Assembly (NCBI GenBank): GCA_030272155.1
Contig: CP126197.1
Coordinates: 3,402,001-3,466,000, forward strand
DNA: 64,000 nt
Direction of reading: 5' to 3'
Origin: Tetradesmus obliquus
Taxonomy: Eukaryota > Chlorophyta > Chlorophyceae > Sphaeropleales > Scenedesmaceae
The notes under the pieces are model-generated. The model made no database searches. It had not been told where the DNA came from and saw only the letters and a program-made list of their open reading frames with translations. This document shows, piece after piece, positions 9,575-22,430 of this stretch. Numbering within the stretch: position 1 is the stretch's first letter; each line of letters starts with the position of its first letter. The position numbers and the translations under genes were made by a program.

Positions 9575-10590
9575 GTTTGTTTGTGTTTGTTACACATGGG
9601 GGCCAGGCAATTCCAGCCTCTTGAACTGGCGTATCATACCAGCCAGGTAGGGTTTCAATTCCAACTCCGTCCCCCACCACCATCACGACGGAACAGCAAG
9701 TCTGCAGCCTTACTGCCCGCCTAGCAAATTGACCACAATGCTGCAGCAGAACGGAGTGGCCGCCTCCAAGGAACAGCATGGCATGGCAAGCAAGCATGCA
9801 AGCGCACGGCATGATAGGGCATGCAAGCATACACACTTACAGAGACCTGGCTGCAACACCACACTGCTGTTGCTGCACGACAAGCACTAGGCTGTACTAC
9901 ATCCAAGCAAGAAGAAAACCACTCCTACCGCTGCGGCTAGCTAAGCTGACCTACAAAAACAAAAAAAAAAAAAAACCACTCCTACCGCTACCTACATGCA
10001 GCAACTCCACCAGATGGCTACACTGTCGCCACAAGTAAGGGCACCACCACAGCCCCAGGTAGCTGCCCAGACACGTAATGCATTTGACAACGGCTGATGT
10101 GAGAACAGCAATGCGAATGCAAGCACATTGCTGCTCCCTACGCGCAGCAGACACAAACCAAATAAAGTACACTGCCCAGACAGCACTACTGGCAGGCAAT
10201 CCACTGATCCATAGCAGCAGTTGCAGGGGTCATCATCTGCAACACGTTGCTGCCGCTGCAGGCCACCAACTGCAGCAGCCTGCAGAAGGAATTTAAGGAC
10301 ACTCCAGACACTGAACCAGCAGTCCAGCACGCTCAACAGTCACAAGGGGTTGCCTAGCCAATCACATCATGTGGTGAAAGGCGATTGCAAGGGCACCGCA
10401 GCACCTCGAGCATTACCAGCACCTTGCCTGCTTCTGCTGTAGCCCTACTGCTGTGACCATGACACAACTCCAGGCGCCAGCTTGGGTACCAGCGAGCGCT
10501 CACAACTAAACTATTGCTGAGTACATCTTCCTGAAGTTGTAGCCGACTGCCTGGGCTTCCACTGCGCGCTGCACGGCTGTCAACTGTGCT
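9575..10590 (-). mobile_element. ZB copy; host of the gtgct insertion series
   Basis: Sequence runs to caactgtgct, which in intact ZB continues gtctcttcgg. That intact context contains the gtgct motif found at the next nine junctions, so this copy looks like the original target. The internal A-run is unusually long here (about 15 A at 9962). Confidence 0.8.
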
Positions 10591-11785
10591 TTTTTGTTTG
10601 TGTTTGTTACACATGGGGGCCAGGCAATTCCAGCCTCTTGAACTGGCGTATCATACCAGCCAGGTAGGGTTTCAATTCCAACTCCGTCCCCCACCACCAT
10701 CACGACGGAACAGCAAGTCTGCAGCCTTACTGCCCGCCTAGCAAATTGACCACAATGCTGCAGCAGAACGGAGTGGCCGCCTCCAAGGAACAGCATGGCA
10801 TGGCAAGCAAGCATGCAAGCGCACGGCATGATAGGGCATGCAAGCATACACACTTACAGAGACCTGGCTGCAACACCACACTGCTGTTGCTGCACGACAA
10901 GCACTAGGCTGTACTACATCCAAGCAAGAAGAAAACCACTCCTACCGCTGCGGCTAGCTAAGCTGACCTACAAAAACAAAAAAAACCACTCCTACCGCTA
11001 CCTACATGCAGCAACTCCACCAGATGGCTACACTGTCGCCACAAGTAAGGGCACCACCACAGCCCCAGGTAGCTGCCCAGACACGTAATGCATTTGACAA
11101 CGGCTGATGTGAGAACAGCAATGCGAATGCAAGCACATTGCTGCTCCCTACGCGCAGCAGACACAAACCAAATAAAGTACACTGCCCAGACAGCACTACT
11201 GGCAGGCAATCCACTGATCCATAGCAGCAGTTGCAGGGGTCATCATCTGCAACACGTTGCTGCCGCTGCAGGCCACCAACTGCAGCAGCCTGCAGAAGGA
11301 ATTTAAGGACACTCCAGACACTGAACCAGCAGTCCAGCACGCTCAACAGTCACAAGGGGTTGCCTAGCCAATCACATCATGTGGTGAAAGGCGATTGCAA
11401 GGGCACCGCAGCACCTCGAGCATTACCAGCACCTTGCCTGCTTCTGCTGTAGCCCTACTGCTGTGACCATGACACAACTCCAGGCGCCAGCTTGGGTACC
11501 AGCGAGCGCTCACAACTAAACTATTGCTGAGCACATCTTCCTGAAGTTGTAGCCGACTGCCTGGGCTTCCACTGCGCGCTGCACGGCTGTCAACTGTGCT
11601 GTCTCTTCGGCGACCCGGCGTAGCTGCGTAGGCAGGCAGTATCGGCCTGCAGGACGCCACTCCTCTTATCTAATATAGCTTCCAGCATTAAAAGAAGCTG
11701 CACTAGACGGTCTTCCGACTCGCGGGCCGCAACTGGGCTGGGCCAGAGGGCAAAGCAAGCCAAGCCTTTTTACGCCTTGCTCAGG
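10591..11785 (-). mobile_element. ZB copy, full length (1,195 bp)
   Basis: Runs from the tail to the common 5' end (cgccttgctcagg on the + strand). Flanked by gtgct on both sides (10586-10590 and 11786-11790). Confidence 0.9.
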
Positions 11786-11790
11786 GTGCT

Positions 11791-12631
11791 TTTTTGTTTG
11801 TGTTTGTTACACATGGGGGCCAGGCAATTCCAGCCTCTTGAACTGGCGTATCATACCAGCCAGGTAGGGTTTCAATTCCAACTCCGTCCCCCACCACCAT
11901 CACGACGGAACAGCAAGTCTGCAGCCTTACTGCCCGCCTAGCAAATTGACCACAATGCTGCAGCAGAACGGAGTGGCCGCCTCCAAGGAACAGCATGGCA
12001 TGGCAAGCAAGCATGCAAGCGCACGGCATGATAGGGCATGCAAGCATACACACTTACAGAGACCTGGCTGCAACACCACACTGCTGTTGCTGCACGACAA
12101 GCACTAGGCTGTACTACATCCAAGCAAGAAGAAAACCACTCCTACCGCTGCGGCTAGCTAAGCTGACCTACAAAAACCAAAAACCACTCCTACCGCTACC
12201 TACATGCAGCAACTCCACCAGATGGCTACACTGTCGCCACAAGTAAGGGCACCACCACAGCCCCAGGTAGCTGCCCAGACACGTAATGCAGTTGACAACG
12301 GCTGATGTGAGAACAGCAATGCGAATGCAAGCACATTGCTGCTCCCTACGCGCAGCAGACACAAACCAAATAAAGTACACTGCCCAGACAGCACTACTGG
12401 CAGGCAATCCACTGATCCATAGCAGCAGTTGCAGGGGTCATCATCTGCAACACGTTGCTGCCGCTGCAGGCCACCAACTGCAGCAGCCTGCAGAAGGAAT
12501 TTAAGGACACTCCAGACACTGAACCAGCAGTCCAGCACGCTCAACAGTCACAAGGGGTTGCCTAGCCGATCACATCATGTGGTGAAAGGCGATTGCAAGG
12601 GCACCGCAGCACCTCGAGCATTACCAGCACC
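11791..12631 (-). mobile_element. ZB copy, 5'-truncated (0.84 kb)
   Basis: Ends at ccagcacca, followed by gggtgc. It has private changes such as aaccaaaaacc at 12175 and gcagttgac at 12288. Confidence 0.85.
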
Positions 12632-12638
12632 AGGGTGC

Positions 12639-12667
12639 GAGAGAGAGAGAGGCTTGTTACAGGAGAA
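12639..12667 (-). mobile_element. 29-bp ZA micro-insertion
   Basis: A ZA end with an expanded GA tail (about six GA units), between gggtgc motifs at 12633 and 12668. Confidence 0.75.
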
Positions 12668-12674
12668 GGGTGCT

Positions 12675-13868
12675 TTTTGTTTGTGTTTGTTACACATGGG
12701 GGCCAGGCAATTCCAGCCTCTTGAACTGGCGTATCATACCAGCCAGGTAGGGTTTCAATTCCAACTCCGTCCCCCACCACCATCACGACGGAACAGCAAG
12801 TCTGCAGCCTTACTGCCCGCCTAGCAAATTGACCACAATGCTGCAGCAGAACGGAGTGGCCGCCTCCAAGGAACAGCATGGCATGGCAAGCAAGCATGCA
12901 AGCGCACGGCATGATAGGGCATGCAAGCATACACACTTACAGAGACCTGGCTGCAACACCACACTGCTGTTGCTGCACGACAAGCACTAGGCTGTACTAC
13001 ATCCAAGCAAGAAGAAAACCACTCCTACCGCTGCGGCTAGCTAAGCTGACCTACAAAAACAAAAAAAACCACTCCTACCGCTACCTACATGCAGCAACTC
13101 CACCAGATGGCTACACTGTCGCCACAAGTAAGGGCACCACCACAGCCCCAGGTAGCTGCCCAGACACGTAATGCATTTGACAACGGCTGATGTGAGAACA
13201 GCAATGCGAATGCAAGCACATTGCTGCTCCCTACGCGCAGCAGACACAAACCAAATAAAGTACACTGCCCAGACAGCACTACTGGCAGGCAATCCACTGA
13301 TCCATAGCAGCAGTTGCAGGGGTCATCATCTGCAACACGTTGCTGCCGCTGCAGGCCACCAACTGCAGCAGCCTGCAGAAGGAATTTAAGGACACTCCAG
13401 ACACTGAACCAGCAGTCCAGCACGCTCAACAGTCACAAGGGGTTGCCTAGCCAATCACATCATGTGGTGAAAGGCGATTGCAAGGGCACCGCAGCACCTC
13501 GAGCATTACCAGCACCTTGCCTGCTTCTGCTGTAGCCCTACTGCTGTGACCATGACACAACTCCAGGCGCCAGCTTGGGTACCAGCGAGCGCTCACAACT
13601 AAACTATTGCTGAGCACATCTTCCTGAAGTTGTAGCCGACTGCCTGGGCTTCCACTGCGCGCTGCACGGCTGTCAACTGTGCTGTCTCTTCGGCGACCCG
13701 GCGTAGCTGCGTAGGCAGGCAGTATCGGCCTGCAGGACGCCACTCCTCTTATCTAATATAGCTTCCAGCATTAAAAGAAGCTGCACTAGACGGTCTTCCG
13801 ACTCGCGGGCCGCAACTGGGCTGGGCCAGAGGGCAAAGCAAGCCAAGCCTTTTTACGCCTTGCTCAGG
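12675..13868 (-). mobile_element. ZB copy, full length
   Basis: Reaches the common 5' end at tgctcagg. Flanked by gtgct (12670-12674 and 13869-13873). Confidence 0.9.
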
Positions 13869-13873
13869 GTGCT

Positions 13874-13930
13874 GGGAGAGAGGCTTGTTACAGGAGAAGG
13901 CAAGCTATCACCCGAGAGTGAGTCACCCGA
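13874..13930 (-). mobile_element. ZA micro-insertion, about 55 bp
   Basis: Holds the ZA tail, TGTAAC and the terminal hairpin (gagtgagtcac), then stops. gtgct follows at 13933. Confidence 0.75.
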
Positions 13931-13937
13931 GGGTGCT

Positions 13938-14316
13938 TTGGTTTGTGTTTGTTACACATGGGGGCCAGGCAATTCCAGCCTCTTGAACTGGCGTATCATA
14001 CCAGCCAGGTAGGGTTTCAATTCCAACTCCGTCCCCCACCACCATCACGACGGAACAGCAAGTCTGCAGCCTTACTGCCCGCCTAGCAAATTGACCACAA
14101 TGCTGCAGCAGAACGGAGTGGCCGCCTCCAAGGAACAGCATGGCATGGCAAGCAAGCATGCAAGCGCACGGCATGATAGGGCATGCAAGCATACACACTT
14201 ACAGAGACCTGGCTGCAACACCACACTGCTGTTGCTGCACGACAAGCACTAGGCTGTACTACATCCAAGCAAGAAGAAAACCACTCCTACCGCTGCGGCT
14301 AGCTAAGCTGACCTAC
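13938..14316 (-). mobile_element. ZB fragment, 0.38 kb
   Basis: Truncated right at the internal A-run (ctgacctac), where reverse transcriptase may pause. gggtgc follows at 14317. Confidence 0.85.
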
Positions 14317-14322
14317 GGGTGC

Positions 14323-14922
14323 AGGAAGAGGCTTGTTACAGGAGAAGGCAAGCTATCACCCGAGAGTGAGTCACTCGCCCTACTTTCAGCTCACATATCG
14401 TATGAACTCGATAGCAAGCCACAAGACGCCACCAAAGAAAACTCCAGAGGCGTCTCGCAGCCCCTATCTCCCCATAAACGAACATGTACATGCAGGGCAG
14501 CAAGTGCGAAAAGCAGCACGAAAAGCAGCATGTGCTCCACGCACCAGGCAAAAAGCGCACAGGGAAGGACAAGCATGGTCCAAACAGTAAGCGGGGTGCA
14601 CAAAGGTGCTGCTCACCATGAATGTCTGGCATGATTGCATCAAGGCACTGCTGTACTCACCAGACTGCAGCAAGCAGGAGCATGCATAACTGACGCAGTG
14701 CACGACTGACAGGCAAATCAAAGCAAACTAAGGCAAACTAAGGCAAACTAGGGCTCTGCTGCTTCTGCAATCCTTACGGCTGACAAGGACAGAAACACGC
14801 AGCACGGAGGAAAGAGCTGAGAAACCAGCGCTGTGACACCCAACACATGCAACATGTCCTTGACAGAAACTGGAAAATCGACAACTGCTGACAGCACAAC
14901 ATGCAGAGGCAGGAAGGTCAAC
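14323..14922 (-). mobile_element. ZA copy, 3' UTR only (0.6 kb)
   Basis: Covers the whole ZA 3' UTR and ends at the ORF2 stop codon. Carries the cacgcagcac variant. Confidence 0.85.
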
Positions 14923-14928
14923 GGGTGC

Positions 14929-17479
14929 AGAGAGAGAGGCTTGTTACAGGAGAAGGCAAGCTATCACCCGAGAGTGAGTCACTCGCCCTACTTTCAGCTC
15001 ACATATCGTATGAACTCGATAGCAAGCCACAGGACGCCACCAAAGAAAACTCCAGAGGCGTCTCGCAGCCCCTACCTCCCCATAAACGAACATGTACATG
15101 CAGGGCAGCAAGTGCGAAATGCAGCACGAAAAGCAGCATGTGCTCCACGCACTAGGCACAAAGCGCACAGGGAAGGACAAGCATGGTCCAAACAGCAAGC
15201 GGGGTGCACAAAGGTGCTGCTCACCATAAATGTCTGGCATGATTGCATCAAGGCACTGCTGTACTCACCAGACTGCAGCAAGCAGGAGCATGCACGATTG
15301 ACAGGCAAATCAAAGCAAACTAAGGCAAACTAAGGCAAACTAGGGCTCTGCTGCTTCTGCAATCCTTACTGCTGACAAGGACAGAAACATGCAGCACGGA
15401 GGAAAGGGCTGAGAAACCAGCGCTGCGACACCCACCACATGCAACATGCCCTTGACAGAAACTGGAAAATCGACAACTGCTGAGAGCACAACATGCAGAG
15501 GCAGGAAGGTCAACCAGAGCGGGGCGCCAGTACAATGCGCAGCTGCGCTGGATCAGAGCACAGAAACGGGTGATTGCCAGGCACCGCAACCCGCCAAGTA
15601 GCGGGCGCTGCCTCTGTTGCCACAAAATCAGCAAGCAACTCCCAAAACCTTAACACCGCTTGCTGCTTAGCCTCCTGTAACATCTGCGCTACTAGCTGTT
15701 GTCGCTGTTGTTGTTGATGCAGCTGCTGCTGCTGCCGGCGCTGCTCTACCAGCTGATTATGCTGTTGCTGCGCAGCAGTGAGAGCTGCAGGTTGTAGTGT
15801 ATCAGTGATAAGCGCCTGGCCCGCCGGCAGCGGCGGTGGCTGCTGCACGGCCAGGGCGGGCGGCGGGATGCTCAACTTATTAGCATGTCGTCTGCCAACA
15901 TCCATGGCATTCAGAGCAGCTAGACAGACAACCTTCCAAATGCCCCTGTGGAGCTTGGTAGGGCCAGCCGGCGGCTGCATCAACCAGACATGCCGCATAG
16001 CAAGCGGCGGGCGGCCTGCAGCCCGCGTGCACCATGCAGCAGGCAATTCAGACAGCACACCGTCAATCACTGCTACCGCAACAGGGCACTCCCAAAAATG
16101 ATGAACCCAACCAGGACAGGCAGCGCCACACATGCAAGTGTCACCCGACTTGTGCATACGCCGCGATGTCGGCAGGCCATCCATAATAAGCCGCCAGTAC
16201 AACTCTTTAAAATTATTATCCCAGCGCATCTTCCAAAGCATGCTCTGGTTAGCTGCCACCCACTTTAAGCCATCGATCACTGCTGCTGGTGCAGCACCTG
16301 AGCCCAGCGCAGCCTGGACAAACCCAGTGCGCTTCTCACGGCGCTCAGCACGCAGCGGACCAAGCTGCAGTGAGGTGGCTTCACTAACAGACAATTGTGC
16401 AACAGGAACAGCCTTGCCTCGGACATTTTGCCAACCCAGCCGAGCCACCAACATGGCCTCAACTTGCTGTTCTGCTGCAGAAGGTATACATGGTGGGTCC
16501 GGCACAGCCGCAGGCGGCCAAGGCCGGTCTGCGGCAGGATGCTGCACAACAGGCAAAACAGCCATAGTCCATGCAACGGGCAGTTTATCAACCAGGCCTT
16601 GCAAATCTTCAGCCTCGTTGTCAGCATTGCTGTAGTTGGAGCCGTAAGGCAGCAACGGGTGCGGCAACTGCTGCTGAACAACACGCTGAATGAGATACCA
16701 CGCCCGAATAAGATCAGCCACAGTGCGAAGACGCGGCCTGCATTTGCCGCCACGACACTCATGCTCCCTGCGCTTAGCGGGCACCGGCAGGCACTGCAGC
16801 CCGCCCGGCACAAACCCAAGCCCAGCTTGCAGGAAGGGGTTGGCAAACACTGGCGCCAAGCTGCACCAAGCCCCAGGCTCCAGCACTGGCGCGTCCTGCA
16901 CAGCCTGCAACTGCTGTCGCAGCTGCTGCATGTCTGACAGCTGCTGCGGATGCGGCAGGGGCAGCACAGGGGAGGGCGCGGCTGGTGCCAGCGCCTTCAC
17001 ATCACGGACTGGGCCCAGTGCTTGAAGACCAGCAATCATGCGGCGCAGTGGTGGGGGAGGGAGGGACTGCTGGGGAAACGCCTGTGGCAGGTCCATAGGC
17101 GTTTGCGTGTCTGAGCTGCTGTCAAACAGGGACAGGGGGCCCCACCACTTATGCTTGGAGTGCAACAGCGCCCGCCCAATGCGGATCCAGGGCAGCTCGG
17201 TGTCAGGCGGCGCAGTAGCAAACTGCGCGCCCCACCAAGCATGCCGTGCACGTATGTGTTCAAGCCATGGCAAAGCACCAAAACCCCCTTCAGCTGGCCT
17301 GCCCGCCAGCAGGCGAGCAGCTACACCTGTAAAACGCCGTTCGGTTGACGCAGGCGCCAACCCTCTATCCACTAACTTCCCAACTGACGCAACAAGGTGC
17401 TGCCGATCAACATCTGCCGGTATATCTGAAAATTCAGCTGCATACAACAGGGTGCTGACACCATACGCTGCGCTACCCA
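14929..17479 (-). mobile_element. ZA copy, 5'-truncated (2.55 kb)
   Basis: 3' UTR plus the C-terminal ~655 codons of ORF2. It differs from the ZA copies to the right at many silent and some coding sites, so it represents an older sublineage. gtgct follows at 17482. Confidence 0.9.
15510..17479 (-). pseudogene. ZA ORF2 C-terminal fragment (about 655 codons)
   Basis: An open frame that matches residues ~825-1478 of the long ORF2 at 50032-54433. It holds the zinc-knuckle (CMCGAACPGWVHHFWEC) and the Gln-rich tail, but lies wholly downstream of the reverse-transcriptase motifs, so it cannot encode an active enzyme. It is open because the insertion is young, not because it is translated. Substitutions against the right-hand copies include RRMHKS for QRMHKS and EKRTGF for AKRTGF. 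Confidence 0.85.
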
Positions 17480-17486
17480 GGGTGCT

Positions 17487-18685
17487 TGTTTGTGTTTGTT
17501 ACACATGGGGGCCAGGCAATTCCAGCCTCTTGAACTGGCGTATCATACCAGCCAGGTAGGGTTTCAATTCCAACTCCGTCCCCCACCACCATCACGACGG
17601 AACAGCAAGTCTGCAGCCTTACTGCCCGCCTAGCAAATTGACCACAATGCTGCAGCAGAACGGAGTGGCCGCCTCCAAGGAACAGCATGGCATGGCAAGC
17701 AAGCATGCAAGCGCACGGCATGATAGGGCATGCAAGCATACACACTTACAGAGACCTGGCTGCAACACCACACTGCTGTTGCTGCATGACAAGCACTAGG
17801 CTGTACTACATCCAAGCAAGAAGAAAACCACTCCTACCGCTGCGGCTAGCTAAGCTGACCTACAAAAACAAAAACCACTCCTACCGCTACCTACATGCAG
17901 CAACTCCACCAGATGGCTACACTGTCGCCACAAGTAAGGGCACCACCACAGCCCCAAGTAGCTGCCCAGACACGTAATGCATTTGACAACGGCTGATGTG
18001 AGAACAGCAATGCGAATGCAAGCACATTGCTGCTCCCTACGCGCAGCAGACACAAACCAAATAAAGTACACTGCCCAGACAGCACTACTGGCAGGCAATC
18101 CACTGATCCATAGCAGCAGTTGCAGGGGTCATCATCTGCAACACGTTGCTGCCGCTGCAGGCCACCAACTGCAGCAGCCTGCAGAAGGAATTTAAGGACA
18201 CTCCAGACACTGAACCAGCAGTCCAGCACGCTCAACAGTCACAAGGGGTTGCCTAGCCGATCACATCATGTGGTGAAAGGCGATTGCAAGGGCACCGCAG
18301 CACCTCGAGCATTACCAGCACCTTGCCTGCTTCTGCTGTAGCCCTACTGCTGTGACCATGACACAACTCCAGGCGCCAGCTTGGGTACCAGCGAGCGCTC
18401 AAAACTAATTTATTGCTGAGCACATCTTCCTGAAGTTGTAGCCGACTGCCTGGGCTTCCACTGCGCGCTGCACGGCTGTCAACTGTGCTGTCTCTTCGGC
18501 GACCCGGCGTAGCTGCGTAGGCAGGCAGTATCGGCCTGCAGGACGCCACTCCTCTTATCTAATACAGCTTCCAGCATTAAAAGAAGCTGCACTAGACGGT
18601 CTTCCGACTCGCGGGCCGCAACTGGCGCAGCCGGGCTGGTCCAGAGGGCAAAGCAAGCCAAGCCTTTTTACGTCCTGCTCAGGAC
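17487..18685 (-). mobile_element. ZB copy, full length
   Basis: Subgroup with tgcatgac, short A-run and aaaactaattta. Reaches the common 5' end with the cgtcctgctcagg variant, then a few untemplated bases before gtgct (18690-18694). Confidence 0.9.
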
Positions 18686-18694
18686 CGGGGTGCT

Positions 18695-19883
18695 TGTTTG
18701 TGTTTGTTACACATGGGGGCCAGGCAATTCCAGCCTCTTGAACTGGCGTATCATACCAGCCAGGTAGGGTTTCAATTCCAACTCCGTCCCCCACCACCAT
18801 CACGACGGAACAGCAAGTCTGCAGCCTTACTGCCCGCCTAGCAAATTGACCACAATGCTGCAGCAGAACGGAGTGGCCGCCTCCAAGGAACAGCATGGCA
18901 TGGCAAGCAAGCATGCAAGCGCACGGCATGATAGGGCATGCAAGCATACACACTTACAGAGACCTGGCTGCAACACCACACTGCTGTTGCTGCACGACAA
19001 GCACTAGGCTGTACTACATCCAAGCAAGAAGAAAACCACTCCTACCGCTGCGGCTAGCTAAGCTGACCTACAAAAACAAAAAAAAACCACTCCTACCGCT
19101 ACCTACATGCAGCAACTCCACCAGATGGCTACACTGTCGCCACAAGTAAGGGCACCACCACAGCCCCAGGTAGCTGCCCAGACACGTAATGCATTTGACA
19201 ACGGCTGATGTGAGAACAGCAATGCGAATGCAAGCACATTGCTGCTCCCTACGCGCAGCAGACACAAACCAAATAAAGTACACTGCCCAGACAGCACTAC
19301 TGGCAGGCAATCCACTGATCCATAGCAGCAGTTGCAGGGGTCATCATCTGCAACACGTTGCTGCCGCTGCAGGCCACCAACTGCAGCAGCCTGCAGAAGG
19401 AATTTAAGGACACTCCAGACACTGAACCAGCAGTCCAGCACGCTCAACAGTCACAAGGGGTTGCCTAGCCAATCACATCATGTGGTGAAAGGCGATTGCA
19501 AGGGCACCGCAGCACCTCGAGCATTACCAGCACCTTGCCTGCTTCTGCTGTAGCCCTACTGCTGTGACCATGACACAACTCCAGGCGCCAGCTTGGGTAC
19601 CAGCGAGCGCTCACAACTAAACTATTGCTGAGCACATCTTCCTGAAGTTGTAGCCGACTGCCTGGGCTTCCACTGCGCGCTGCACGGCTGTCAACTGTGC
19701 TGTCTCTTCGGCGACCCGGCGTAGCTGCGTAGGCAGGCAGTATCGGCCTGCAGGACGCCACTCCTCTTATCTAATATAGCTTCCAGCATTAAAAGAAGCT
19801 GCACTAGACGGTCTTCCGACTCGCGGGCCGCAACTGGGCTGGGCCAGAGGGCAAAGCAAGCCAAGCCTTTTTACGCCTTGCTC
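18695..19883 (-). mobile_element. ZB copy, full length
   Basis: Ends cgccttgctc directly against the next tail. The tgct(c) junction is compatible with the gtgct series but is not a clean duplication. Confidence 0.88.
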
Positions 19884-20665
19884 TTTTGTTTGTGTTTGTT
19901 ACACATGGGGGCCAGGCAATTCCAGCCTCTTGAACTGGCGTATCATACCAGCCAGGTAGGGTTTCAATTCCAACTCCGTCCCCCACCACCATCACGACGG
20001 AACAGCAAGTCTGCAGCCTTACTGCCCGCCTAGCAAATTGACCACAATGCTGCAGCAGAACGGAGTGGCCGCCTCCAAGGAACAGCATGGCATGGCAAGC
20101 AAGCATGCAAGCGCACGGCATGATAGGGCATGCAAGCATACACACTTACAGAGACCTGGCTGCAACACCACACTGCTGTTGCTGCACGACAAGCACTAGG
20201 CTGTACTACATCCAAGCAAGAAGAAAACCACTCCTACCGCTGCGGCTAGCTAAGCTGACCTACAAAAACAAAAAAAACCACTCCTACCGCTACCTACATG
20301 CAGCAACTCCACCAGATGGCTACACTGTCGCCACAAGTAAGGGCACCACCACAGCCCCAGGTAGCTGCCCAGACACGTAATGCATTTGACAACGGCTGAT
20401 GTGAGAACAGCAATGCGAATGCAAGCACATTGCTGCTCCCTACGCGCAGCAGACACAAACCAAATAAAGTACACTGCCCAGACAGCACTACTGGCAGGCA
20501 ATCCACTGATCCATAGCAGCAGTTGCAGGGGTCATCATCTGCAACACGTTGCTGCCGCTGCAGGCCACCAACTGCAGCAGCCTGCAGAAGGAATTTAAGG
20601 ACACTCCAGACACTGAACCAGCAGTCCAGCACGCTCAACAGTCACAAGGGGTTGCCTAGCCAATC
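19884..20665 (-). mobile_element. ZB copy; host of the caatc insertion series
   Basis: Stops at gcctagccaatc, which intact ZB continues as acatcatgtgg. The ccaatc motif appears at every following junction but one up to 36151, so this copy is the likely original target. Its right part is not in the window. Confidence 0.82.
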
Positions 20666-21265
20666 TTGTTTGTGTTTGTCACACATGGGGGCCAGGCAAT
20701 TCCAGCCTCTTGAACTGGCGTATCATACCAGCCAGGTAGGGTTTCAATTCCAACTCCGTCCCCCACCACCATCACGACGGAACAGCAAGTCTGCAGCCTT
20801 ACTGCCCGCCTAGCAAATTGACCACAATGCTGCAGCAGAACGGAGTGGCCGCCTCCAAGGAACAGCATGGCATGGCAAGCAAGCATGCAAGCGCACGGCA
20901 TGATAGGGCATGCAAGCATACACACTTACAGAGACCTGGCTGCAACACCACACTGCTGTTGCTGCACGACAAGCACTAGGCTGTACTACATCCAAGCAAG
21001 AAGAAAACCACTCCTACCGCTGCGGCTAGCTAAGCTGACCTACAAAAACAAAAAAAACCACTCCTACCGCTACCTACATGCAGCAACTCCACCAGATGGC
21101 TACACTGTCGCCACAAGTAAGGGCACCACCACAGCCCCAGGTAGCTGCCCAGACACGTAATGCATTTGACAACGGCTGATGTGAGAACAGCAATGCGAAT
21201 GCAAGCACATTGCTGCTCCCTACGCGCAGCAGACACAAACCAAATAAAGTACACTGCCCAGACTG
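20666..21265 (-). mobile_element. ZB copy, 5'-truncated (0.6 kb)
   Basis: The tail carries a rare change, gtttgtcacac, which destroys TGTAA (TGTGA instead). Ends at gcccagac, then ccaatc at 21266. Confidence 0.85.
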
Positions 21266-21271
21266 CCAATC

Positions 21272-22323
21272 TTTTTTGTTTGTGTTTGTTACACATGGGG
21301 GCCAGGCAATTCCAGCCTCTTGAACTGGCGTATCATACCAGCCAGGTAGGGTTTCAATTCCAACTCCGTCCCCCACCACCATCACGACGGAACAGCAAGT
21401 CTGCAGCCTTACTGCCCGCCTAGCAAATTGACCACAATGCTGCAGCAGAACGGAGTGGCCGCCTCCAAGGAACAGCATGGCATGGCAAGCAAGCATGCAA
21501 GCGCACGGCATGATAGGGCATGCAAGCATACACACTTACAGAGACCTGGCTGCAACACCACACTGCTGTTGCTGCACGACAAGCACTAGGCTGTACTACA
21601 TCCAAGCAAGAAGAAAACCACTCCTACCGCTGCGGCTAGCTAAGCTGACCTACAAAAACAAAAAAACCACTCCTACCGCTACCTACATGCAGCAACTCCA
21701 CCAGATGGCTACACTGTCGCCACAAGTAAGGGCACCACCACAGCCCCAGGTAGCTGCCCAGACACGTAATGCATTTGACAACGGCTGATGTGAGAACAGC
21801 AATGCGAATGCAAGCACATTGCTGCTCCCTACGCGCAGCAGACACAAACCAAATAAAGTACACTGCCCAGACAGCACTACTGGCAGGCAATCCACTGATC
21901 CATAGCAGCAGTTGCAGGGGTCATCATCTGCAACACGTTGCTGCCGCTGCAGGCCACCAACTGCAGCAGCCTGCAGAAGGAATTTAGGGACACTCCAGAC
22001 ACTGAACCAGCAGTCCAGCACGCTCAACAGTCACAAGGGGTTGCCTAGCCAATCACATCATGTGGTGAAAGGCGATTGCAAGGGCACCGCAGCACCTCGA
22101 GCATTACCAGCACCTTGCCTGCTTCTGCTGTAGCCCTACTGCTGTGACCATGACACAACTCCAGGCGCCAGCTTGGGTACCAGCGAGCGCTCACAACTAA
22201 ACTATTGCTGAGCACATCTTCCTGAAGTTGTAGCCGACTGCCTGGGCTTCCACTGCGCGCTGCACGGCTGTCAACTGTGCTGTCTCTTCGGCGACCCGGC
22301 GTAGCTGCGTAGGCAGGCAGTAT
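21272..22323 (-). mobile_element. ZB copy, 5'-truncated (1.05 kb)
   Basis: Shares the aatttaggga variant and a 7-A run with the copies at 55239 and 56704. ccaatc follows at 22324. Confidence 0.88.
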
Positions 22324-22329
22324 CCAATC

Positions 22330-22424
22330 GAGAGAGGCTTGTTACAGGAGAAGGCAAGCTATCACCCGAGAGTGAGTCACTCGCCCTACTTTCAGCTCAC
22401 ATATCGTATGAACTCGATAGCAAT
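22330..22424 (-). mobile_element. ZA micro-insertion, 95 bp
   Basis: Covers the complete structured ZA 3' domain (both halves of the GCTATC/GATAGC helix) and nothing more. Flanked by ccaatc (22324-22329 and 22425-22430). Confidence 0.8.
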
Positions 22425-22430
22425 CCAATC

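Noticed and set aside
14333-14634. Frames in the ZA 3' UTR on both strands (85-104 codons)
   Set aside because: They lie downstream of the ORF2 stop, differ between subfamilies and have no recognisable domain.
10591-20665. Satellite or tandem-duplication origin of the array
   Set aside because: Copies differ in truncation point, tail length and family, and are flanked by target duplications, so independent insertions fit better than unequal crossing-over.
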